DNA from: Magicicada septendecula | Taxonomy: Eukaryota; Arthropoda; Insecta; Hemiptera; Cicadidae | Assembly (NCBI GenBank): GCA_034769895.1 | Contig: CM068370.1 | Location: 48,288,344 to 48,352,343, forward strand | Direction of reading: 5' to 3' | DNA length: 64,000 bases | In this document: piece by piece, positions 44,330 through 55,151 of the stretch | Numbering within the stretch: the first letter of the stretch is position 1 | Layout: every line of letters starts with the position of its first letter | Program-made: the position numbers and the translations under genes | Notes under the pieces: model-generated | The model's input: only the letters and a program-made list of their open reading frames with translations | Database searches by the model: none | Told to the model about the DNA's origin: nothing

Positions 44330-45115
44330 CAGAGTCCCGACTGACGGCGTCTCAAGGCTTATGTAGTTTCTCTGCACAAGGGGTTGGCAGGTCCTAGGCC
44401 AACCCCAACACCCATCTCGCCATTGGCCGAGCACCTAGGACAGGCAACTTGCTATATAGGGTGTCATAGACATAACACAAACACAGCTCGCACTCACGCC
44501 ACAATTATAATGCTATAGAGAAATCACACTTTAAAATTCAGCACGGGACAAGAACCTTTTCACAAACACTTACTATCTTATTAACAATCCGCTCTAACCA
44601 TAAGATATGCATTATTTAGTTTTATAAATCTTTTATAACCCCGTTTATAACTATGAAATTATTTTCTACCTAGGCCGTTCTCATTTACAATTTCTGAACG
44701 AGTAGCTGAGTGTGAGATAAGTTTAAATTGATTTAACCAAGTTAATAAGTTACATTTAATTTAATTAGACACTGTTGCATGCCTGGAAATTCACACACAC
44801 GGATACCTTTGAGTAAGAGCACCTAAAAAAAATGTTTTGAGGTTAAAAATAATTGAGATATAATTAAGGCTATGCCTACCTGGAGCTAGCTTTAAATTAT
44901 TTTCCCATAGTAAAGGCTTCAACCAGGCAGAATGATTCAGGCGCCGTCAGTCGTAACCAGTGAAGATTCCTCTGAGAAGTTCAGAAGAGAAATGAGGCAG
45001 AATACATGGCCAATTGCACCCACGAGACTTCGCTATTTTTAACAAGCGTCTACTCAACGAATATCCAAGCTGAGGAGCGACCAATCTGGCGATGTGGTGG
45101 GGGCACTGGAGGGGC
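44330..45115 (-). promoter_or_regulatory. promoter/first-exon-like repeat block, copy 2
   Basis: Paralogue of 7985-8890. On the minus strand a CCAAT-containing stretch (45042-45115, also found inverted at 49165-49236) leads into exon-like sequence that ends GCTCCAG with a GTAGGC donor at 44879. A second conserved stretch lies downstream at 44330-44500. Inverted CGACTGACGGCG / CGCCGTCAGTCG strings bracket 44338-44955 and, less well, copy 1. No protein was recognised. Confidence 0.45.
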
Positions 45116-45127
45116 GAGCGAAGGTGC

Positions 45128-45252
45128 GTCCCATCACATCTGTTAACCGTACGGGCAGACGCTACTTGTGACTGTCTGCTTGTGCGATACATTCGCATTC
45201 TGGGCTGACAAGTGTCTGCCCGTACGATTAATAGATGGGATGGGATGCGGCT
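45128..45252. repeat. inverted repeat, about 45-bp arms
   Basis: The left arm (45128-45170, 'ccgtacgggcagac' core) pairs with the right arm (45208-45252, 'gtctgcccgtacg' core). The pairing extends outwards through 'cccatcacatctgttaa' against 'ttaatagatgggatggg'. The loop is about 37 bp. It lies just upstream (minus strand) of the promoter-like block. Confidence 0.75.
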
Positions 45253-46686
45253 GCTTTCTATCCGAGTCTTTGTAGACTTGACGATAAACCTGTAGCTTAT
45301 TTTCGGTTTGTTTAGCTGTGTGCGGTCTTCCCACGTGTGTTCTCTTGTAAGCAGAAATACTTACAATATTTTATGTAATCGTTCAGCGCTACAGAATGCG
45401 AATGTTTCATACTTTTGTCTGATATAACCTCAGTAACAGCGTGTTACTTGAAATTTGAGGATTACTAATTAACTGTCTTCACACATCTGTTCCAAATTAC
45501 ACACTTATCTAAATCACAAGTTAAATTAATCACACAGAATCTGGCCATGGTTGGATTGTACTTAATTAAGCTCTGTTCAATTGCTATTACAATTATTAGT
45601 ACGCATAGCGAATAATTATTTGTTTTAAATAAATAACAAATGTGGAGGCCAAATTATGCACATAAGGTGATAAAAATACTTTACTGTATTAAATGTACAA
45701 TTTATTGGTTTTACAGAAAATACCAGTACTTACACATGAATGGAGAAAATACCAGTACTTACTCAGACTGCATTATCAAATATATGAATATATATCGTTC
45801 TTTATAACATATTTTAAAACTTTTGATATTAATATTTTCAATTATACGTTTTAAGCACCTAAATTTTTTACCTTTTACTGAGTAAAAATTAAACTAATTC
45901 ATGTAGTATTCATGTTCATCTCTTAAACATTCAAATACCTATAGCTGGTCTTGGCAAGTAGGTAGCATGCATAAGAGAGTAACTCTTCACAGTTATGGAA
46001 CAGTGGTGATATTTCAGTTTGACACATTCAGCACTCTGCTGGCTGTAACTAAATTGTAAAATAATTGTGCTCTAAGTATAGACAGCATAGTGATTTCTGA
46101 AACCACTTATTTCAGACTTATGGTGTGCTATACACGACAGCAAATTTAGAAACACATTAAAGCTTGAAGGTTTTCATCCTAGAAGTTACACAAATATGTT
46201 TTGATGTCTGCTGTTGAATGACATGGTTTCTAAGTCCAGCATTTTTATCATCATATAACTAAGCAGTGTTACATGTGGTAACTGTTATCAAAAGTGTTTG
46301 TATTACATTTTGTTGTTGTTTACTTTTATACTTGTCTATAACTGCAACTGAAATTTAAAATTTTTATGATTTCCATTTTGAATTAGAGTTATAGCAGATA
46401 AATTCAGTATTCCTGCTGACACACTTAACAACTGTTTATAAAAATTGCGAACAATTTTACAAAACAGTATTTTTTCTAACTCGCATGTTATAAAATGATT
46501 AAAAACTGTCAGGTATCCTGACATTAAATCCTGGATATCAAGTATCATGATATTACATCCTGGATATCAACTATCCTGAAAAAGCAAAATATTTTCTAAG
46601 ACAATTGCACCCATTGACAGCCAATTAGACTCTCCAAAAGGTGGGAAAATAATTATTTTCTTAATTTAAATTTATATTTGTAACAT
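45253..46686. other. no recognised gene
   Basis: AT-rich, with a short direct repeat ('gagaaaataccagtactta' type) near 45710-45765 and 'catgatattacatcctggatatcaa' type repeats near 46525-46575. No domain-bearing frame. Confidence 0.5.
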
Positions 46687-46806
46687 TTTTTAAATATTGG
46701 TATGGAGAACCATACATTACTTCCATGTTCTAAGATTTATATTTAAAATCATAATGGAAATAAAATATTTCCATAGAAACTACTTCTTTCTACTTATTGA
46801 TTCAGC
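46687..46806. repeat. inverted repeat, left copy (mate at 48750-48867)
   Basis: About 120 bp, roughly 90% identical in inverted orientation to 48750-48867 ('ggagaaccatacattacttc' against its complement). It adjoins the stop codon of the zinc-finger exon. Confidence 0.8.
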
Positions 46807-46807
46807 C

Positions 46808-47610
46808 TTAACCAACATGTGTTAAAAGAAATGAGACATGTACAGTGCCATTTTTTAATTTTTTCATCTTGATCATTGCTGGACAAAACCCATTTATTTT
46901 GCAGCTTCCCATAATTTTTAAGTGGCGTTTGTTTAGTCCTAGTTTCCTGTAAAAACCACTTCTGTGGCATTGGTAAACGTCAGATACATTTCCATTTGAC
47001 GTTTGTTTAAAAAAACATGTTGTTTTATTTTCAATTCTTGTTTCCACGCATTAAATTCATCGACAGAATCAAAACTGTGATGTTCAAACTTCATAAAAAT
47101 GCCATGTACATTTTCAAAATGACTGTAAATTTTCTGTTCATTATGTCCCCATGGTCTCCTTGTTATGAATTTACAAATAGGACATTGTCTTTCAACCAGA
47201 AGTGGTTTTCCAATGTTATGATATTTTCTTTCATGGTTTGTGAGGTGATGTTTATGCTTGTATTTTGCATTACATAGAGTACACATGAAAGATCGTGCTA
47301 AGGATCCACTGTTATGTATTTTTAAACTTAATATGTGACGTTTTAAATTATACTGGTGAATTGTTGTATAAGTGCACATATCACATTTATAAATTTGTTT
47401 TGGCTCAGTAGAATGGGTTGATTTGATGTGTCGCTGCAAATTATTTTTTTGGGAATACTGTTTGTTACACAAAGTGCAAGTAAATGTAGCTGTTTCAATT
47501 TGCTCCCCTTTGGCATTTCTTTTGTGAACAATTCTAATATGCCGTTTACAATAAGAACTCTTACTGAACTCTTTGCTGCATAAATCACATTTTATGGCAG
47601 TAGTACTCAT
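46808..47610 (-). pseudogene. C2H2 zinc-finger exon with FAR1/FLYWCH-like C-terminus, frameshifted
   Basis: The minus frame 47610-46939 (MSTTAIKCDLC...) encodes four C2H2-like fingers: CDLCSKEFSKSSYCKRH, CTLCNKQYSQKNNLQRH, CDMCTYTTIHQYNLKRH and CTLCNAKYKHKHHLTNH. A CPICKFITRRPWGHNEQKIYSHFENVH segment follows. Near 47035 the sensible reading shifts frame: DEFNAWKQE is followed by IENKTTCFFKQTSNGN, YQCHRSGFYRKL, KRHLKIMGSCKINGFCPAMIK and HVSFLLTHVG, ending at 46808. That tail has the look of FAR1/FLYWCH-like DNA-binding domains linked to MULE transposases. The ATG sits exactly at a splice acceptor (TTTATTTTCAG at 47611). It could be a host gene exon with a frame error, or a domesticated or decayed transposon-derived gene. 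The stop at 46806 could instead be read as an exon end. Confidence 0.6.
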
Positions 47611-48232
47611 CTGAAAATAAACATAGCATTGTTTTCATTGAACTTAAATTTAATAAGCAAATTTCAGATGAAACGGTAACAACTAAACTTTATTTATTCT
47701 TCCCATAATGGTCCTGTATTTTGTTTAATATACTTTCTGAAGTGACAGTTTGGGAATACAGTACTGCTGCATTGTGCTATTCTACCACATGTTCCACTTC
47801 TGGCAGCTGGGTTCTAACAGCAGATTATTGTTCAGATTAAAAGTTGTGCACGCATGAGCACACACGCACGCACATACACACATAGTATTCTTAACTGCCC
47901 ATTAAACAAAACATTAAATTTTGTTTCTAAAAATAACTAAAAATTACAAATGTCTACAAGATAATTCTTCTTATTCTCTTTTCTTTCAAACATTAGGCCT
48001 GCTGCCTGTTATGCTTTTGACCATGGCAGAACTGATATTTCACCACTGCCAGAGAGAAATCAGCTACATAGCAACTGTGTGTGTGTGTGTGTGTTATTTT
48101 TTACTTGTTTGTTCCATAACATTGATTACAATTGCAGCAAAATTGATCAAAATGACATCAAATACATGGACATGTATACATGTACTACCCTCAAAACACG
48201 AAATAAAGTCATTTTTCGAAAAGTTTCTGTGT

Positions 48233-48568
48233 GTAGATTTTTTCTATGGCCAACGATAACAGCCGCAAATTCAAACAGAATCAAATAATTTTTTGCACAC
48301 AGCCCTGAATTGTAGAGTTCTCAGGACTTATTGATTTTGGTGAAGATCAGTTAAGAGAAAGGGGTAGTTTACCTGCAACATTTAATGTTTTAATAAGGGT
48401 AATTTTTTCTATGACGAACGATAACTGCCGTAAAGTCAAACAGAATCAAATAATTTTTTGCATACGTCCCTAATGTGTAGAGCACTCAAGGTCTTTTGAT
48501 TTTGGTGAAGATCGGTGGAGAAGAAGGGGTAGTTTACCTGCAACATTTTATGTTTTTATATGTGTAGT
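48233..48568. repeat. two-copy tandem repeat, about 175 bp unit
   Basis: Unit 1 is 48233-48405 and unit 2 is 48408-48568. Shared strings include 'tcaaacagaatcaaataatt', 'gattttggtgaagatc' and 'ggggtagtttacctgcaaca'. They differ at a modest number of positions, so the duplication is not recent. Confidence 0.85.
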
Positions 48569-48605
48569 ACGTTATCGGCAACAAAGAAGTAGTTTAGTGT
48601 AAAAA

Positions 48606-48705
48606 TTTCTTCCCGGGCTGTTTGAGCAAAGTACAATGTTATCTGCAAAACCAGACGTTTCGGCAGTGCCATCGACTGTCATCATGAGTGAAAATCGAGT
48701 GCGAT
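48606..48705 (-). mobile_element. PLE-like 3' tail fragment
   Basis: On the minus strand 'gatgacagtcgatggcactg' runs into 'ccgaaacgtctgg', the same style as the motif at 80-140. No coding part. Confidence 0.4.
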
Positions 48706-48749
48706 AATGTAAGGTGGTATACGTTAGTGACCACACAGTACTATGGTCA

Positions 48750-48867
48750 GGCTGAATCTATAAGTAGAAAGAAGTAGTTTCTGTGGAAATATTTCGTTTC
48801 CATTATGATTTTAAATATAAACCTTTGAACATGGAAGTAATGTATGGTTCTCCATACAGATATTTTA
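48750..48867. repeat. inverted repeat, right copy (mate at 46687-46806)
   Basis: Inverted partner of the block next to the zinc-finger stop codon ('ggctgaatctataagtagaa', 'gaagtaatgtatggttctcc'). Confidence 0.8.
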
Positions 48868-49023
48868 ATTGCTTTTAGTTTTACATTTGATATGTAAACG
48901 CATCAAGACAGAAATAATCGCTGCTGATATTGAGTTTAGCAATTTAACATGATAATGTTTGTTATATAGTAAATATATTTGTAATATAATTATTTAGAAA
49001 ACATGATAGAAGACAATTCTTAC

Positions 49024-49320
49024 CTTTAACTTGGTTACACAAGCACACATCCAAAATAGATACAAAAGCACGCGCGGTAAAAACTTACCAAAATCAGCAG
49101 ACAAGTATCAGCTGAGCCCGCCAGGTGACACGGTGTGTCGGTGTCACGGTCGGTTAGGCACTTTCCCCTCCAGTGCCCCCACCACGTCACCAGATTGGTC
49201 GCTCCTCAGCTTGGATATTCGTTGAGTAGACGCTTGTGTCAGCGTATACTATATGAGCTGGTCACGTGGTTCCTTCCGCTCACCGCTGCCCCTCTCATCT
49301 GCTTCCATCGAAAAGTCTAG
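49024..49320. promoter_or_regulatory. GC-richer promoter-like region, possibly bidirectional
   Basis: The minus side gives a putative exon 1 ending at the 49023 donor. Positions 49165-49236 duplicate, in inverted orientation, the CCAAT-containing block at 45042-45115 ('cccctccagtgccccc', 'agattggtcgctcctcagct', 'gttgagtagacgcttg'). A TATA-like 'tatactatatgag' lies at about 49245 on the plus strand. The region stands out from the AT-rich surroundings. A promoter firing both ways is plausible but unproven. Confidence 0.45.
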
Positions 49321-49571
49321 AAGTTTATAAAATTCAGAATTGCGTTTTGTTATTCAAAAACACGTGCTTCTATTATGATATTCTCGTGACGTCAGACAGA
49401 ATACAAAATTCCTTACCTTATAATGTTCAGTTATTCAGTCTTTGATACGGTAATGCCTACGTCACACTGGCTGATTCATACCATTCCAATTTCTAAAGTC
49501 GTATTTTATTCAGTTTTACATAGATCGTATTATTGCACAATATTAAAATGACTCTACCCATTTTGTACCGT

Positions 49572-50650
49572 CACACAGTGAAGTGTCAGATCATTACCCC
49601 GTTGAGGAAGTCCAGTTCATCTAGGCTCTCAAAATAACAATTTACTGCTGCTTTCAGCTTGTCATCTAAGGAAAATCGCTTCCCCCCCCAAATGTTTTTG
49701 AGGTTTGGGAATAGATGAAAGTCAGATGGCACTAAATCAGGTGAATAAGGCGGATGGTGCAACAGATCATACTTCAACTCGGCGATTTTTGTCACAGACA
49801 CAACACATATGCATTTTCCTGATGGAAAATGCTCTTCTTCTTTGCTAAACCTGGTCTTTTTTCTCGAATTTTTACATTTAATTGGCTCAAAGGTTAGCAT
49901 AATACTCTCCACTTATCGTTTGACCTTTTTCAAGGCAATTTAGTAACAATATCCCTTAGCATGCCATAAAAATGGATCCATACACTTTCCAGCCGAAAAA
50001 ATTGATTTTAACCGATTTTGGAGGCGACGAATCATTATGCATCCATTATCCATTATTTCGACTGTTGTTTTGTTTCTAGAGTGAAATAATGGACCCAAGT
50101 TTCATCAGTTGTTACAAATCTACGAATAAAATCTTTCAGATTTTTCTTAAAATGGTCCAAACACTCCTGAGAAGCTTCCATTCGCATGCGTTTTGGTCAC
50201 TTGTCAACAAACTCGGCACCCATTTTGCATAACTTTCTTATACCTAATTCCTCAGTAAGAATGTGATGTACCCTTTTATCTGAGATGCCTTTTAGGCTTA
50301 ACAATTTCAGACACCTTCAAATGGCGATCTTTCAAAACAACATCGTACACTTTATTGATGACTTCTGGTGTAGTGGCACTTTTCAGACGTAGAGTACGTG
50401 GGTCATCTTCCAAACTTGCACGACCACGTTTAAATTCAGTAGCCCATTTTTTCACTGTAGTAAATGAAGCTCCAGGATCACCCAACACATTCTTCATCTC
50501 ATTAAAAATTTCTGTTGGCGTTAAACCTTTCTTAACAAAAAATTTGATGTTCAATTTTCTCAATTTTCAGCATTGCTGTGAGATAACCTTATTCATACAG
50601 CTGTTTCTCTGCAACAATGACTTGACCTGACTTGACACTTCACAGCTCTT
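49572..50650 (-). mobile_element. mariner element, degenerate
   Basis: Imperfect terminal repeats: the left reads 'acagtgaagtgtcagatcatt', and the right, reverse-complemented, reads 'gctgtgaagtgtcaagtcagg'. The transposase lies between them on the minus strand with many breaks. The spacing of about 1.08 kb is slightly short for a mariner. Confidence 0.75.
49586..50563 (-). pseudogene. mariner (DD34D) transposase, degenerate
   Basis: Fragments in order on the minus strand: an N-terminal helix-turn-helix region (RKLNIKFFVKKGLTPTEIFN, then TVKKWATEFKRGR, then LKSATTPEVINKV), the linker ELGIRKLCKMG, and a block with the first catalytic aspartate (FVTTDETWVHYFTLETKQQS). After several frame changes comes the third-aspartate block LLHHPPYSPDLVPSDFHLFP and the C-terminus KLKAAVNCYFESLDELDFLN. 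The part with the second aspartate is scrambled or deleted. Stops are numerous. It resembles the SETMAR/Mos1-type group and is older than the element at 4431-5583. Confidence 0.85.
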
Positions 50651-50729
50651 CGTGGGGCGAACGTGGTGCCACGATGGGGTAAAAATCAGAAACACCACAC
50701 ATTCATTTATATGGTAAGCTGCGAACTTT

Positions 50730-50890
50730 TCAAATTGCCATCGTAATACGTAAAAAGAATGTCACAGTCCAGATTAGCCAAACATGTCTGGAAACATAGG
50801 ACAGGTGTGTGGGTAGACCCAGGAAGAGATGGCTGGAGGATTTTTTAAGGCTGAACGGGCAGCACCTTGCCGATGCTGTGTTGTGACAGT
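50730..50890 (+). pseudogene. LINE ORF2 C-terminal tail fragment
   Basis: The plus strand reads VGRPRKRWLEDFLRLNGQ followed by HLADAVL and a stop. The GRP(R/K)..W block is typical of the end of LINE ORF2. Only the last 50 or so codons remain. Confidence 0.55.
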
Positions 50891-51676
50891 CTTCTCTAAT
50901 AACTGGTAGTAGATAATCATCATCATCTGACCAGTTATTAAGAGAAGACTATTAACTGTGTAGGATAATATTCAGTGAGACAGTATTGAGAAAGTAACCA
51001 TCCTAAGGAAGGTGAATGGAAAGAAAGAAGAATGTAAGTCATTCAGCATGTTCCTCAATCAAGTTTCAATCATATCATGATGACCACTGAAGATTGGGGC
51101 CACTGACAGAACGCCACAAACTCCTTCCCAGCATATAAGTCATGATTCTGACATTCAAAGCAAAACCAGCAGAGCGAAAATGATTTGTGACATGGAAATT
51201 GTTTGTTTATTGTAGCCTACACTATTTGCATATAATTTTTTTGTTTAATATTGTGATTGATTTTCATTGAACAACACTATGGTAGATTCCAGACACTGAT
51301 ATGTTCAACAATCAACTATATGTTTCATCTGTCTCATCAAAACAAGTTTTAGCTACTAAACAGGAATCTCAGTAAGCTGTGATACCCATCAAATAAAAAT
51401 GTTTAGTTATTTGATATAGTGAAATTATTCATACCATATATACAAATAATATTCAATGCCATCAAAATTAAGTGTTATTTAAATTACCTTATAGTTAAAA
51501 AGGTGCCCTTAATTAGACTTTGTATGTTTTTATAATATAACTATGTGGAGACTTTTTACAGTCCAGTAAACTCTGATCTTAGCAGAGGCATTTGTTTTTA
51601 AATATTTTATTTATGCAACATTTATTCTTACATACTAGACAATAAATAAAATCTCATACATTTATAAAATCTATAT
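50891..51676. other. no recognised gene
   Basis: Contains a short inverted repeat (50902-50920 'cttctctaataactgg' against 'ccagttattaagagaag' at 50931-50948). The rest is AT-rich. Confidence 0.5.
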
Positions 51677-53730
51677 TGTAACGTACCGGTTTGAGTCCGA
51701 GGTTTCCGCCTCTCCAAGAGTGTATTGCAATTACGGGTTTAATTAAATCAGCCCCACTGTTGTAAGCGCCAATTCTGTAACGTACCCGCCTAAGAGGTGT
51801 TAGCTAAACGTCCCTCTTATTCTAGCGTGTCGCCACTTATGAATTATAATGACCGAAGTTTAAAAATAAAGTTGTTGTTAATGTTACTCAATCAAAGCAG
51901 GAATCGAGAGTGTGTGATTTGGATCAAGTAGGGAAGTTGTTCAGCCTTATGTTGAAGAGAGAGTAAGTACCAATTGTTTACACTCGGTTTAGACGATTTC
52001 TGAAATTTTTCAAATTGTTCGCCATGATTTAAATCAGCTGATTGTGAGACGAGTCTCCACGCATAGTTCAACCAGACTACACTATGGCAAAATATGACCC
52101 GATGGATCGACCTCTTCTATTTTGTGCTGAAATCTATTACAACTACCCGCTACAAAAAATATAACACATTTTTATTATTCAATATCATTTTTTCAATAAT
52201 ATTTATTATTTATATTATTGGTTTTTACCCTGCCGCCAAAATACAAATATCACAATCGATCTTTTCTTTAATTAAAACATAATATCGACTTCATCGAGTA
52301 AACATGGAATTATAAAAAAAACATATATGGTTTTTTACCAAATTTTATACTATTTTTAAAACATCAATCAATATATAATTCTTTTTATTTCCCCAGGGTT
52401 AAGGGTAAGTTCTTTTTGTTATGAGATGGTCAGAAATGGATAATTATACTACGCTTTACAAATACCGAAAAAATATTAAATAAATTTGTTTATTTTCTTT
52501 TAGTAAGTAGTTCCAGAAATGTCCGTAAGAGAGCAGAGGGCGTTTGTTTTCATTAGAACATATGATTAATTTTGAATAGTTTTTGTTCTATACAACCATT
52601 CGGAATGAGTTTTCTTCGTTAAATATTAAACGAAATGTTTATATTACCTCTCTTCTTAAAGTTCGTACTTGAATGAAGCCGTTTCTTCGATGGTGTCCGT
52701 CTTCTGTTGTAAATTCATTACCGTCTGGAAAATATTCTCTCGTCAAACTTGACACATAGCGAAACTAGGCTTGATCGTCCAGAATGGATTTTCTTTCACT
52801 TTTATTATGGAATATAGCAACTTAACTTTGATAAATAAGGTAGGAGTATTTAATGTTCATACTGTTGTTTAATTTTGTACCAATTTTATACTTCTTAAAG
52901 GTTTCTAAAAGGATATTTTTAATAAAATTGTGGTCTCATCATTTTGTCAACTGGACAGGTTTAATTTATAAATTTGATTAACAATACTTGTTATTTTCGT
53001 CACTCTTAGTAACCCATAATTTTTTTTATATCTTTTTATTGGTTCTGCTATTTACTTTTTAGTATATAGGCAGTTTGTAATTATTATAAATTTATATTTT
53101 ATTTACAGAAAAATAATTCTTTTTAATTTCGGTTTCTTTCTCAATCTGGTTTACATAATAAGTTTCTGTTCATTTTCTTATAACTTTGTATATGAGTATT
53201 TAATATTTTTATTATCTGTAAATGAATTTATATAGTATTTATTAGTCTCTCATAGTATTCCTACACTGCACTACTTCCTTCTGCCATTTCCCTCATACAA
53301 TATTATTTTAATTTTTTATTATCATTTGATATTTAAATCTTTTATGTTTTTTAAAACGAACCCTGGGTTATCTTATATTATAACACAAATATTTGAAAAA
53401 ATATAAAATTAACTTAGATATTAAAATTGGTTGTCTATACAATATAAACACTACAATAAATTAACAAAATACATCATCGGTTAGTAGCATTATAGTCTAC
53501 TATCATCGTTTATAATTCTCCCACCTACAACCCAATTCTGTAAGATGTTCCCCTCACTTTCACTTTTTACCTCAATGGGTACACTATAACTCACTTGTCA
53601 CTGTATATCACTCAAATTGTTTATAATGTTTAGTGATATAATTTAATTTTGCTCGTTATAGTTTACCCATTTCTGACCTTTATGTTGTTACATGAGTTAA
53701 TTTATATGGACCGGGTTATGTACCGTTACA
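51677..53730 (-). repeat. 3' LTR, 2,054 bp
   Basis: The plus-strand limits are TGTAACGTACC and CCGTTACA. The terminal 99 bp (51677-51775) is a captured unit containing a decayed PBS and a second LTR-end. It is the only complete LTR of this family in the window. Confidence 0.9.
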
Positions 53731-53743
53731 TAAAGCCCCCCCC
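53731..53743 (-). other. polypurine tract
   Basis: The minus strand reads GGGGGGGGCTTTA directly before the 3' LTR. Confidence 0.8.
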
Positions 53744-54723
53744 ACTAGAACAAATTTATTTTGGTTTTACTCGTTGATTAAAATAAATTGTTGATTGTTT
53801 CAATTCTCCTAATAGTCTTGGTTTTATTCTTCATAATAGTGTTTCATTTCCGACTGGTTATACACTGACTGGTAATTCAGATTGGTGGTAACTGCTGTTT
53901 TCTTACTCTACTCTCTCTCTCTTGGAGGCAAATTCATCAATTATTTATTTCTGGGTAGTGGTACTTCCACATTTTATTTGATAAGGACTGGTCACACTAA
54001 TCATATTAAACTTGTTTTAACACTCATTTCTATTTACTTCTATAAATTAGCTTTATCAATTAAGCTTCGGTCTGCTATCTTCCTTCTATTTTCTTCATCT
54101 ATACTTCTGGAATCCAATATCACTCTTTTCAGCTATTTTATAATTATTATCCCTTAAATATTCAATTTCCCTAACATTTTTCCCTATCCTGTGCGGTGGT
54201 ACCAGTCGGGTGGCCACTCTGGGTCCATACTCCTCTGTCCATCCTTACACCTTCTGAGACCAGGGGAACATCATCCCTGCTCATAAAAATTATTGCCGGA
54301 ACATTTCTACGGTCAATACATAAAAATAAAAAAATTATAAGTAGTAGTCAATTAGCGACTAGTACTAAACACTTTTGGGATTCTTCATACTGTAGCTGTT
54401 TGCATTTATTTATATATTTCTTCTTCTTCTCCTTGATTCTTTCTTCTTTTCCATTAACTAATAGCATATAACATTATTGATAGGCCTTATGTTAAAATTC
54501 TTTTGACTTTACTTCTTGTGACATATTTCTCCGTATCATTTATTCTTATAAATCTTCAATTCCGAGAAATTCTAATTATTGTATTAATTATCATCCTCCT
54601 TCAGTTTCATTGGAGTCATTAAATTATTCTTTATTCTTCTTATCTGAGCAAATTACCATCAATTGTTTTTGTTCATTTAATTTTTCTTCTGTTTGTTACC
54701 ATTAGAAATATTACTTTTTCCTA

Positions 54724-55059
54724 TTATTTCTTAAAATTTTCATCTATTTTGTTATTGGTTTGCTTTGAAGTTTCCTCCTGTTTTCTAAATTGTTCAGCCA
54801 TAAATTTCATCATGTCTTGCCAATTAGGTTCTTCTCTGGCTACCGCTTTGCCTGGTTGGTCCCCTTGGGCATCATCTTCAATTATTTCCGTTTCTGGGTC
54901 CATAACTAATTCGGTTTCTTCTTTATCACCTGTCTGTTGGTCCATTTCACTGTCCGTGACTAATTCTATTTCTTGTTCCTGTCCACCTTCTTCCTTCTCC
55001 TTTTCTTCTGCCCTCTTCTTCGATCTGCCTCGGGTATTATGCATTTCTTGTTTTCTCAT
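54724..55059 (-). CDS. gag: gag N-terminal remnant, 111 aa
   Basis: The frame starts MRKQEMHNTRGRSKKRAEEK and continues acidic, with repeated ELVTDSEM / ELVMDPET units. It then reads WQDMMKFMAEQFRKQEETSK, NKIDENFKK and stops. It matches the beginning of the gypsy gag at 22932 in layout (basic start, acidic stretch, then the first coiled-coil heptads), but the capsid domain and everything after it are missing. The internal deletion left the packaging and priming signals. A second copy of its first 40 codons lies inverted at 61319-61439. Whether this short product has a function is unknown. Confidence 0.75.
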   Translation of the reverse strand: MRKQEMHNTRGRSKKRAEEKEKEEGGQEQEIELVTDSEMDQQTGDKEETELVMDPETEIIEDDAQGDQPGKAVAREEPNWQDMMKFMAEQFRKQEETSKQTNNKIDENFKK

Positions 55060-55129
55060 AACTGCCGACGATAATTAGATTTTTTTGGTATATTAATTTA
55101 TTAAATATCAAAATTCTTTCCTAATTACA

Positions 55130-55147
55130 GCCCCACGTTGGGCGCCA
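55130..55147 (-). other. primer-binding site, tRNA-Lys type
   Basis: The minus strand reads TGGCGCCCAACGTGGGGC, 4 nt (GAAT) after the LTR end. This 18-mer is the well-known PBS for tRNA-Lys in insect gypsy-type elements (recalled, not searched). Confidence 0.88.
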
Positions 55148-55151
55148 ATTC

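Larger units (their letters stand above)
47611..49023 (-). other. predicted intron of the zinc-finger gene
   Basis: The acceptor TTTTCAG at 47611-47617 and a strong donor AAAG|GTAAGAAT at 49023 (both minus) would define a 1.4-kb 5' intron. Inside lie a CA/TG microsatellite (48076-48093), a 175-bp tandem duplication and a PLE-like tail. Short plus-strand frames at 47921-48288 have no domain. The exon 1/intron model is inference from splice signals only. Confidence 0.4.

Noticed and set aside
44338-44955. CGACTGACGGCG inverted ends, considered as TIRs of a DNA transposon
   Set aside because: Homology with copy 1 continues outside the inverted strings and no TSD was seen, so the boundaries are not supported.
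52094-52282. 62-codon frame present in all three LTRs of the 51.7-kb family
   Set aside because: Repetition follows from LTR duplication; AT-rich, no domain.
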